Source: BOG-933 sp037147415
GTDB taxonomy: Bacteria > Pseudomonadota > Alphaproteobacteria > Azospirillales > Azospirillaceae
NCBI GenBank assembly: GCA_037147415.1
Contig: JBAWVF010000072.1
Coordinates: 1-17,158 of the forward strand
Direction of reading: 5' to 3'
Length of the DNA stretch: 17,158 bases
Positions 1 through 5,813 of this stretch are shown here, piece after piece. Below the pieces are notes generated by a model. The model was given only the letters and a program-made list of their open reading frames with translations. It searched no databases and was not told the origin of the DNA. Position 1 is the first letter of the stretch, and every line of letters begins with the position of its first letter. The translations under genes were made by a program, and so were the position numbers.

Positions 1-55
1 GACTTTGGCCACCTCGCTCTCTCAGCCAATGTTGATTGGTTTTCAGGCTCTGAGC

Positions 56-370
56 ATGAGCAACCCGACGAAGCTGGAGTTGGCGGAACGCGCCCGGATC
101 GATGCCGCCATCAAGGCTTTGGCCGGGTCCGGGGCCACCGACCCGATGGAAATCATCGCTCGGGTCAGCGATGACCTGGGAAAATCACAGCAAAAGATCC
201 TGGCCGGTCTCGATCGGGTCGGTATCCCGCGCCCGGTCCCGAAATTCTACCGCGCGCCCGTCTCGACCGAGCCCGGTCCGACCGACGCGGAGCATCGCGC
301 GTGGCTCGCCCGGGTCCGCGCCGCCGAACGCCGGCAACCGGTCTGGGTTCCGCGCCGCGCCAGTTGTTGA
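56..370 (+). CDS. Small hypothetical protein of integrated element
   Basis: A soluble-looking protein of 104 residues that I do not recognise. The first two thirds (starting MSNPTKLELAERARIDAAI) look alpha-helical and charged. The last third is rich in Pro and Arg (IPRPVPKFYRAP, then an Arg-rich end), which suggests a flexible or nucleic-acid-contacting tail. I chose the ATG at 56, with a weak AGG about 8 bases upstream. The frame stays open to a TTG at 5, so a start further upstream, or outside the window, cannot be excluded. It is the first of six closely spaced + strand genes ending in an integrase, so it probably belongs to the mobile element's integrase-end operon. GC-rich codon use resembles that of the next two genes. 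No function can be assigned from sequence. Confidence 0.6.
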   Translation: MSNPTKLELAERARIDAAIKALAGSGATDPMEIIARVSDDLGKSQQKILAGLDRVGIPRPVPKFYRAPVSTEPGPTDAEHRAWLARVRAAERRQPVWVPRRASC

Positions 371-400
371 GCCGGCCCCACCCGAACTTAAGAGGACACC

Positions 401-598
401 ATGATCACATACTATCTCAAATACCCGATTTGGCGCTTCTTGCTGTGGGCGGGAGAGGCCACCATCACGGCGACCCATACGGCGTGGCGCGTCAATGCCG
501 GCGTCAAAGACTGGCTGGACCGGCGCATCGCCGCGGTCAATGACCGGGGTTACGCCCTTCAGGAAATGGCCCTGCGCTTTTACCCGGATGAATATTGA
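401..598 (+). CDS. Small hypothetical protein, 65 aa
   Basis: A 65-residue protein I do not recognise. It begins with an aromatic, hydrophobic stretch (MITYYLKYPIWRFLLWAG) that could be an amphipathic or membrane-touching helix, though it is short for a full transmembrane segment. A charged helical half follows, ending in FYPDEY. The start is well supported: AGAGGA lies five bases before the ATG at 401. Its TGA stop overlaps the next gene's ATG (TGATG at 596-600), so the two are probably translationally coupled. The tight coupling suggests that this protein and its neighbour act together, but that is inference. Confidence 0.7.
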   Translation: MITYYLKYPIWRFLLWAGEATITATHTAWRVNAGVKDWLDRRIAAVNDRGYALQEMALRFYPDEY

Positions 599-1008
599 TG
601 AGCTACACCGCACCCGCGGTCCTGGCCCTCCATGCAAGGCGCTATGGCCCGGCCCTGCTGGCCTGTCCGATCGAATGTTTGCGTGCGGTGTGGCTGGCGC
701 ATGCCGGTTGGGCACGGATGTCGGATACGCTCAGTCGGGACGGGGCGGACTATGGGCGCGCGATCTATCACCTCGATCAAACCGGGGCTGAGCCGGCGCT
801 CTTGACTCAGACCCGCGGTAGCCCCCCGGTTCCGTTGGCGGCGGGCGCCGAATTTTGGGCGGCACTGGCGGCAGCGCGGGAGGTCGACGGGAACGCCGCG
901 CCTCCGGCGCCAGCCGCACCGCCGGTTCCGTCGGCGCCGGTCCCGACCGGGCGTGCGCCGGCAAAGCGCGCCCGTCCGGGCGATGACAAACAACTCTCCC
1001 TGTTTTGA
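598..1008 (+). CDS. Hypothetical protein with C-terminal beta-clamp-binding motif QLSLF
   Basis: A 136-residue protein in three parts. Residues 1-100 are a compact Ala/Trp-rich domain I do not recognise. Residues about 100-125 form a Pro/Ala-rich, probably disordered linker (APPAPAAPPVPSAPVP). A basic patch then leads to a terminus that reads DDKQLSLF and stops. QLSLF fits the QL[SD]LF consensus by which bacterial polymerases and repair proteins dock on the DnaN sliding clamp. A tethered motif at the extreme C-terminus is a common arrangement for such ligands. The ATG at 598 overlaps the stop of the previous gene; an in-frame TTG at 595 is a less likely start. The next gene begins 8 bases downstream. 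The likely role is recruitment to, or interference with, the host replication or repair clamp. This is inferred from the motif only. Confidence 0.75.
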   Translation: MSYTAPAVLALHARRYGPALLACPIECLRAVWLAHAGWARMSDTLSRDGADYGRAIYHLDQTGAEPALLTQTRGSPPVPLAAGAEFWAALAAAREVDGNAAPPAPAAPPVPSAPVPTGRAPAKRARPGDDKQLSLF

Positions 1009-1016
1009 GGTTAAAA

Positions 1017-1427
1017 ATGAAAGCCCTCAGCATCCGTCAGCCCTGGTGCCATCGCATCCTCAACGATGGCAAGGATGTCGAGAACCGAAACTGGTATACG
1101 AATTTTCGCGGACCGGTACTGATTTATGCCTCAAAAAACTTCGACCTCGAACACAAAGATATCGTCATTCAGCTGGGCTGTCCGCTCGGCGCCATCGTCG
1201 GCATGGTCCCCATCACGGACTGCGTTACGTCCCATCCAAGCAGATGGTTCTTCGGGAAATACGGCTTCGTGCTGGGTAATCCCGTCGCACTCTCGACCCC
1301 CGTGCCCTGTAGGGGCGCACTCAAATTTTTCGACGTGCCGCCCACGGTCGAGCACGCGGTTGCATACCAGTTAGGCTTGTTCCACCACGAAATTTCTATT
1401 TTTTTTGAGGGCGGTCATGGACCATAG
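1017..1427 (+). CDS. ASCH-domain protein
   Basis: A 136-residue ASCH-fold protein, a PUA-like beta-barrel found in phages and mobile elements and thought to bind RNA or modified nucleotides. Family hallmarks are visible: the opening KALSIRQPWC, the ENRNW motif (residues 22-26), FRGPVLIYASK (30-40), an acidic/aromatic FFGKYGFVL segment (78-86) and PCRGALKFF (97-105). The domain normally ends near there. This protein has about 30 extra residues that include QLGLF at 118-122, another sliding-clamp-like pentapeptide. The ATG at 1017 matches the usual family start, with AGG upstream. The gene is 8 bases after the QLSLF gene and overlaps the excisionase gene by 11 bases. A run of eight T near its 3' end could promote slippage and alter the tail. 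The exact substrate is unknown. Confidence 0.87.
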   Translation: MKALSIRQPWCHRILNDGKDVENRNWYTNFRGPVLIYASKNFDLEHKDIVIQLGCPLGAIVGMVPITDCVTSHPSRWFFGKYGFVLGNPVALSTPVPCRGALKFFDVPPTVEHAVAYQLGLFHHEISIFFEGGHGP

Positions 1428-1869
1428 CGCGGAGCGGAGTGTGGAAGCGATGACTGAACCTCTCGTATTAACAGTTGATCAAGTCGCGGCCATTCTCCAA
1501 GTCGACACCGCAACGGTGGATAAGCTGGCACGACGCGGCAAACTGGCAAAAATACGGATGTGTGGGAACTTGCGCTTCCGGCGCGTCGACGTTGAAGAGT
1601 ATATCGCACGGAGCGTGAAGCCATGCCGAGAAAGCGTAGCGATCTCCCCTGGCTCGGTCGAGAGTCCGGCCGACCAAATTGGTTCATCTACTGGTACGAC
1701 CCCGACTCCGGAAAAGTCGCCCGCCGCTCAACGGGCACAAGAGATGATCGAGAAGCTCACGCGCAGCTCGGCCGCTTCATTACCGAACGAGCGGAAGCCC
1801 CGGCCGAAAGTCCAAAGCCAGAGCCTGAACGGCGTCGTGTTGCCCTTCGCGCCGATGACTGCCGCGTAG
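1417..1869 (+). CDS. Excisionase-family helix-turn-helix protein
   Basis: The N-terminal 66 residues contain a MerR/excisionase-type winged HTH: LTVDQVAAILQVDTATVDKL (18-37), the RRGKLAKIRMCG wing (39-50), then LRFRRVDVEEYI (52-63). Proteins like this bind att sites and bias tyrosine recombinases towards excision, or regulate the element. I used the ATG at 1417 (GAGG upstream); ATG 1450 would also retain the whole HTH. From residue 69 on, the frame runs through the 5' part of the integrase gene in another frame, giving a low-complexity Ser/Pro-rich tail of about 82 residues that resembles no domain. The tail is either a real overlapping coding segment or a consequence of a lost stop. The HTH part is secure; the tail is doubtful. 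Confidence 0.75.
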   Translation: MDHSAERSVEAMTEPLVLTVDQVAAILQVDTATVDKLARRGKLAKIRMCGNLRFRRVDVEEYIARSVKPCRESVAISPGSVESPADQIGSSTGTTPTPEKSPAAQRAQEMIEKLTRSSAASLPNERKPRPKVQSQSLNGVVLPFAPMTAA

Positions 1870-2690
1870 AGGATGTCATATCCTGGTATCTGACCGACCG
1901 GGCGCCGTCATTAAGCGGTCAGGGGCCGGCGACAGCCGGATACAACGCGAAGGCGTTACTCTCACAACTCGTTGGCGTGAGAGTATCCGACCTGACGCCG
2001 GCCGTGCTGACGGCCTATGAGAAAACCCAGGGTATGAAGCGCGCGACGATCCGACGTGAGTTGTCGGTGTTGGCTGCGGCAGTGGTTGACGCGACCGAAT
2101 CGGGGCGGCTTGTTGGCGCACCTCCGATCAAGCTCCCGCCTGCCCCGCCGGGGAGAACACGCCATTTGAATGAATCAGAGATCGGCCGATTGTTGGCGGA
2201 ATGCCGAGACGATCACTTGCGGCTGTTCGTCATGCTGGCCCTGAACACGGGCGCCCGCCGAGCTGCCATCCTGGATTTGACTTGGCCTCAGATCGATTTC
2301 ACCACCGGTGTGATCGATCTTAACCCTCCGGGGCGGGCACAGACGCAAAAGAAGCGCCCCAAGGTGCCAATGTCACCGCAACTGGGCGACGCGCTAAGAA
2401 ACGCACAGGAAACCGCTGATTCGCTCTATGTCGTGAACTGGCACGGCCAACCGATTTTGAGCATTAAGAAGGCGCTCAGCGCCGCAGCGTTTCGGGCCGG
2501 GATTGCCGGAGTGTCGGCGCACGTGCTGCGCCATATCGCCGGTACTTTGCTTGCCAAGGCCGGGGTTCCGCTATGGATGATCGGTCAACTGCTCGGGCAG
2601 TCACAGATCGAAACAACCGCACGCTACGCGCATTTCTGCCCGGAGTTCGGAAAAGAAGCTGTGGCGATATTGGGGCGGGTGACGGGGTGA
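1623..2690 (+). CDS. Tyrosine recombinase / integrase
   Basis: A 355-residue site-specific recombinase that would integrate and excise the element at the nearby tRNA-Val gene. The N-terminal arm-binding-like domain (19-55: RPNWFIYWYDPDSG and STGTRDDREA) is typical of phage integrases. A core-binding domain covers about 80-165 and the catalytic domain about 180-350. Catalytic residues by motif: R212 (NTGARR), a Lys near 243-244, H300 and R303 (HVLRH), and nucleophile Y335 (TTARYAH). The usual second His/Trp position (LGH) reads LGQ, with Q326. The start at ATG 1623 has GGAG nine bases upstream and keeps the family-conserved N-terminus, although it lies 247 bases inside the excisionase frame. 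The gene runs towards the tRNA, ending 125 bases from its 3' end. Confidence 0.95.
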   Translation: MPRKRSDLPWLGRESGRPNWFIYWYDPDSGKVARRSTGTRDDREAHAQLGRFITERAEAPAESPKPEPERRRVALRADDCRVEDVISWYLTDRAPSLSGQGPATAGYNAKALLSQLVGVRVSDLTPAVLTAYEKTQGMKRATIRRELSVLAAAVVDATESGRLVGAPPIKLPPAPPGRTRHLNESEIGRLLAECRDDHLRLFVMLALNTGARRAAILDLTWPQIDFTTGVIDLNPPGRAQTQKKRPKVPMSPQLGDALRNAQETADSLYVVNWHGQPILSIKKALSAAAFRAGIAGVSAHVLRHIAGTLLAKAGVPLWMIGQLLGQSQIETTARYAHFCPEFGKEAVAILGRVTG

Positions 2691-2815
2691 TTTGTGATTC
2701 CTATGCGATTTACAACCCTGCGTTTAATTCACAGGATTTCGCCCTATGCTCTCACACGATAGTAGCGCTCTCAAAAAATGTGGAGTTATGTCTACGACAT
2801 ATAAGAGGAAAAGGA
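2691..2815. other. Integrase-tRNA intergenic stretch (probable element end)
   Basis: 125 AT-richer bases between the integrase stop and the tRNA 3' end, with no supported gene. A short perfect dyad, TATGTC-TAC-GACATA, lies at 2787-2801, only 15 bases from the tRNA. It could be a recombinase or accessory-factor site in the attachment region, but short dyads also arise by chance. No convincing intrinsic terminator for the integrase transcript is seen. Confidence 0.4.
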
Positions 2816-2890
<75 letters not shown>

Positions 2891-2930
2891 ATCCCGATCC
2901 CCCCGGCCCTTGATCTCCGCGGGTGGCGGG

Positions 2931-2959
2931 GATGTAGCATCATCTTTCACGGCTGACAA
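2931..2959 (-). promoter_or_regulatory. Likely sigma70-type promoter of tRNA-Val
   Basis: On the minus strand, TTGTCA (2959-2954) and TACATC (2936-2931) are separated by exactly 17 bases. Transcription would start near 2924, about 34 bases before the mature tRNA. The spacing and the near-consensus -35 box fit a stable-RNA promoter, and the site lies between the stop of the polyphosphate kinase gene and the tRNA. Confidence 0.5.
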
Positions 2960-2979
2960 CCCCTAAAGCGAGCTTGGCG

Positions 2980-4518
2980 TCACCCTTTTGTGCGGCGTGC
3001 CGTTGCAACGCCCGATATAGCTGATTTCAGCCGTTTACACAGAGTTTCCAAAACGTAAAGACGGGCATGATGCTTGCTGTTAGCCGGAACCAAAGTCCAT
3101 GGCGCCAAAGTGGTGCTGGTGCGCTCAATCATGTCATTGACGGCGACCTCATAGGCGCCCCACTTATCGCGATTTCGCCAATCCTCTTCGGTTAACTTCC
3201 AGCTTTTATAGGGAATACTGGCGCGCTGTTCAAAACGGCGCATTTGTTCATCAGCCGTAATGTGAAGCCAGTATTTGACCAGAACAATGCCATGTTCGGC
3301 CAGTTGTTGCTCGAAACTGTTGATTTCGCTGTAACCCCGGCGCCATTCTTGTTCTGCCGCCAGATTCTCAACCCGTTCAACCAAAACGCGGCCGTACCAG
3401 CTGCGATCGAACAGAGTGATTCGGCCGGCGCGAGACAAATGCCGCCAGAAGCGCCATAGATAGTGTCGAGCACGCTCCTCGTCGGTCGGGGCGGCGATTG
3501 GCAGAACACGATAGTCGCGGGCATCCAGCGCTCCTGTAATGCGCCGGATCGCGCCGCCTTTGCCGGCGGCATCCCAGCCCTCGAACACCGCAACCGTTGA
3601 AATCCCGAGCGACTTAGCCTCACGATAGAGATTGGCCAAGCGTGCGGTCAGGCGCAGTATTTCGGCATCGTAGTGCTCCTTGGGGCAGAGAACGCTCATG
3701 TCAAGAGTGTCGAGAACCGAAGGTTGAGTAATCCGGACCTGACCGGGGGCAATTGGGGTGGGCCGATCGGATGCACGCAGTAAAGCGCGCGCTTCACGCA
3801 GAGCAAATCGTTGTTCGAGATGACGGTTGGCGGCATCCCGAAACGCGGTTAGCACCGCCAATTCACGGTAGCGCCTGTCCTCGCCTTCAATGATTGTCCA
3901 TTGTGCGCTGGCCGATCCGGTGCGGGTAATCGCACGCTCAGCCGCTGTAATAAAGCGGTCATACATTTTATAGTGCTGCCAGTCGATGTCACTGACCCGC
4001 CAGCTTTCATCCGGGTCTTTAGAAAGGCGTTTGAGTTGACGCTTTTGAGCATCCTTGCTAAGATGAAGCCAGAACTTAAGAATAAGGGCGCCATCATCGG
4101 CAAGCGCGGTCTCGAAATCGACGATCCGATCAAGCCGACGGGATAATTCATTCTCGCCGATACGTTTATAGGCATGATCAAGTACCGGAGCCGAGTACCA
4201 GGAGCGCAAAAACAGCCCGATTCTGCCACGCGGGGGTAAATCGCGCCAATAGCGCCAGAACTCGGGCCGTTCGGATTCTTCGTCCGATGGAACACTATAG
4301 GCCCTGGATTCAATCCAGCGCGGATCCATCCATTCATTGAGCAAATTGATGGTCTGGTTTTTTCCGGCGCCATCGACACCACCGAACACGATGATGGTCG
4401 GAAAGTCAGCCGCCCGTAATCGTTGTTGCAGCTCCAGTATTTCAATGCGCAAAGCCGGTGCGACCTGATCGAATTCTTCTTTGGAGACCTTGCGTCCCAG
4501 CTCAGCGGTTCTGAACAT
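2980..4518 (-). CDS. pap: Polyphosphate:AMP phosphotransferase (two-domain PPK2 family)
   Basis: A 512-residue cytoplasmic enzyme expected to transfer phosphate from polyphosphate to AMP to make ADP. Two PPK2 domains lie in tandem (about 10-235 and 280-500). The C-terminal domain has intact motifs: Walker A GWDAAGKG (314-321), lid-type YLWRFWRHL (353-361) and Walker B-like LFDRSWYGR (369-377). The N-terminal domain is degenerate: GGVDGAGKN (46-54) lacks the usual Gly/Ser after Lys, and LFLRSWY (102-108) has Leu in place of the key Asp. Such asymmetry is usual in this two-domain class. I chose ATG 4518 because AGGA precedes it at good spacing and the length fits the roughly 500-residue family. 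The frame stays open upstream to 4689, but that stretch is not PPK2-like. The tRNA-Val lies downstream on the same strand. Confidence 0.93.
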   Translation of the reverse strand: MFRTAELGRKVSKEEFDQVAPALRIEILELQQRLRAADFPTIIVFGGVDGAGKNQTINLLNEWMDPRWIESRAYSVPSDEESERPEFWRYWRDLPPRGRIGLFLRSWYSAPVLDHAYKRIGENELSRRLDRIVDFETALADDGALILKFWLHLSKDAQKRQLKRLSKDPDESWRVSDIDWQHYKMYDRFITAAERAITRTGSASAQWTIIEGEDRRYRELAVLTAFRDAANRHLEQRFALREARALLRASDRPTPIAPGQVRITQPSVLDTLDMSVLCPKEHYDAEILRLTARLANLYREAKSLGISTVAVFEGWDAAGKGGAIRRITGALDARDYRVLPIAAPTDEERARHYLWRFWRHLSRAGRITLFDRSWYGRVLVERVENLAAEQEWRRGYSEINSFEQQLAEHGIVLVKYWLHITADEQMRRFEQRASIPYKSWKLTEEDWRNRDKWGAYEVAVNDMIERTSTTLAPWTLVPANSKHHARLYVLETLCKRLKSAISGVATARRTKG

Positions 4519-4563
4519 GTGTCCTCGCGGTGGCGATGCGCTTCCCTTTGCGCCTGATCCGGT

Positions 4564-4593
4564 ATTCTGTGACCGGAGGGCTCGGGGAGTCAA
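4564..4593 (-). promoter_or_regulatory. Possible promoter of the polyphosphate phosphotransferase gene
   Basis: The minus strand shows TTGACT (4593-4588), an 18-base spacer, then CAGAAT (4569-4564). A start near 4557 would give a leader of about 40 bases before the ATG at 4518. If real, it places transcription downstream of the alternative upstream start codons and supports the shorter protein. The -10 box is imperfect. The rest of 4519-4721 holds nothing else I can support. Confidence 0.35.
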
Positions 4594-4721
4594 GCCGTGG
4601 TTTTGTAGCTGCCTATTGGTTCCGCGTGGCATGATAGGATAAACGTAAAAGGCAGAAAAGCCGGGGCTTAATAATTCATGCCCCGACATTGCATAGCAAA
4701 ATATAAGATTACATGAGGCTG

Positions 4722-5024
4722 TTACTGTGTGAAGCCATTCTTTTTTGCTTCTTCTAGAAGGACTTCTAGCGCCTGAATTTTTCGTCTTTCGGTTATGTAA
4801 TCTTCCAACGCTTCGAAGGCAAACACAAATGAATCTTCACAAACATCGCCATATCGAAGCAGGTACAAAATATGGGCTCGCTGCTTGCGATTTAGTTCTC
4901 GGCTACTGACTTCTAAAAAATTTAGGCCAACAAATATTGCAAAGTCCTCATTAATTGTTAAATGTGTTTCCTTTATGTCAGCAATCTCATTGATGTTAAC
5001 CGGGCGAAGGTGGGCCAGCCACAT
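4722..5024 (-). CDS. Hypothetical protein C of AT-rich islet
   Basis: A 100-residue, probably all-helical and acidic protein that I do not recognise. The C-terminal third (FEALEDYITERRKIQALEVL, then LEEAKKNGF) could form a coiled coil or helical hairpin. There is no signal peptide or membrane segment. The ATG at 5024 comes five bases after the stop of the gene upstream, so the two are probably co-transcribed and translationally coupled; its own ribosome site is weak. Base composition is strikingly AT-rich: the 60 bases from 4921 contain 18 G+C, against 38 in the 60 bases from 6541. This suggests horizontal acquisition. Confidence 0.6.
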   Translation of the reverse strand: MWLAHLRPVNINEIADIKETHLTINEDFAIFVGLNFLEVSSRELNRKQRAHILYLLRYGDVCEDSFVFAFEALEDYITERRKIQALEVLLEEAKKNGFTQ

Positions 5025-5029
5025 CGCTG

Positions 5030-5338
5030 TCAGTGCGGCTCTTTTTGCGGGTGCAGCATATCGATGTTATGTCGTTTCTTGTAGTGTTCCAGGCGTGTAA
5101 AATACTGTATCACTACGTTAAATAGAGTTTCCCATGACATATGGAAATCGCAGGTGCTGAATCCAACTGATGGTGGATTAGCTATTATTGCATCACAAAA
5201 AACATACCAAAGGTTAATTAGCAGTTCAAAACGGCCATTAACCTTTGCTTTCAATGTTGGATCAAGCCGTGATTCTGCAAACAGCAGATCACCAATGACC
5301 CTGTCAGTAGGGCCTCCTAAATGTCCATTATGGGGCAT
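5030..5338 (-). CDS. Hypothetical protein B of AT-rich islet
   Basis: A 102-residue protein of unknown function. It looks mainly helical, with a hydrophobic centre (ELLINLWYVFCDAIIANPP, residues about 38-56) and an aromatic segment (MSWETLFNVVIQYF) before a basic tail. The hydrophobic centre is interrupted by Asp and is not a convincing membrane helix. The ATG at 5338 has only a weak GAG about eight bases upstream. The gene ends five bases before the start of protein C, forming a likely two-gene unit that may also include the gene starting at 5633. AT-rich like its neighbours. No family assignment is possible by eye. Confidence 0.6.
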   Translation of the reverse strand: MPHNGHLGGPTDRVIGDLLFAESRLDPTLKAKVNGRFELLINLWYVFCDAIIANPPSVGFSTCDFHMSWETLFNVVIQYFTRLEHYKKRHNIDMLHPQKEPH

Positions 5339-5381
5339 GTTGTATACTCAGTAGATTATGATTATCAGAAATGGTACAAGA

Positions 5382-5633
5382 TCATGTCAAAATATTCGAA
5401 GACGCATCTGTTTCGTCAATGTGATCGTCACCTGACATAAAGTGCTTAACATATTCAGCGGCATTGATGGCCGATTTTTCTAAAATACGAGTTGAATTAA
5501 TTTCGTCAGCCTTGTTCGGGACGTGCATAAAGGCAATGTTTCGAGTAGCCCGATTGTCAGTAACTCTTGCAACGATGTTTTTTGCACTTTCGCGCATGGT
5601 GGGACATTTAGATGTTGATAATATTGTTGACAT
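5382..5633 (-). CDS. Hypothetical protein A of AT-rich islet
   Basis: An 83-residue soluble protein I do not recognise. It carries a basic N-terminal half (MRESAKNIVARVTDNRATRN, residues 13-32) and an acidic C-terminus (SGDDHIDETDAS). The start at ATG 5633 has the best ribosome site of the islet, AAAGGAAG with seven bases of spacing, which is the main evidence that the gene is real. It is transcribed in the same direction as the two genes downstream, with a 43-base gap before the next start, so all three may form one operon. Length and charge pattern are compatible with many small regulators or antitoxins, but nothing specific points there. Confidence 0.55.
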   Translation of the reverse strand: MSTILSTSKCPTMRESAKNIVARVTDNRATRNIAFMHVPNKADEINSTRILEKSAINAAEYVKHFMSGDDHIDETDASSNILT

Positions 5634-5813
5634 TTTTTGCTTCCTTTGCTTGGTTTGTGATACCTAACGTGGCGCTTACATCAGTATTAAAATGAAAGTC
5701 TTAACATCTTATCGAGCGGCTCCGGGCAGGTACGGTAGCTTACTTTTAGGCATAATATGTATCTGCAATGTCTTACTCCCTCCTATACCGAGGGCCTTTG
5801 ATGCTGACCCAGT
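5634..5813. other. Intergenic region between kinase gene and AT-rich islet
   Basis: 180 bases downstream of the kinase stop and upstream of the gene starting at 5633. AT-rich near 5640-5700, where a promoter for the three small genes would be expected, but no -35/-10 pair stands out clearly. A small hairpin, CCCTC-7 nt-GAGGG at 5778-5794, lies just after the kinase stop but lacks a T tract on the minus strand. Confidence 0.4.

Noticed and set aside
26..39. Small hairpin CCAAT-GTTG-ATTGG followed by TTTTC near the window start
   Set aside because: The stem is five mostly weak pairs; too short to call a terminator or operator.
4519..4689. 57-codon N-terminal extension of the polyphosphate phosphotransferase
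   Set aside because: The extension is not PPK2-like, while ATG 4518 has a good ribosome site and gives the family length; a possible promoter lies inside the extension.
5778..5794. Hairpin CCCTC/GAGGG after the kinase stop as a terminator
   Set aside because: Only five pairs and no T tract on the minus strand.
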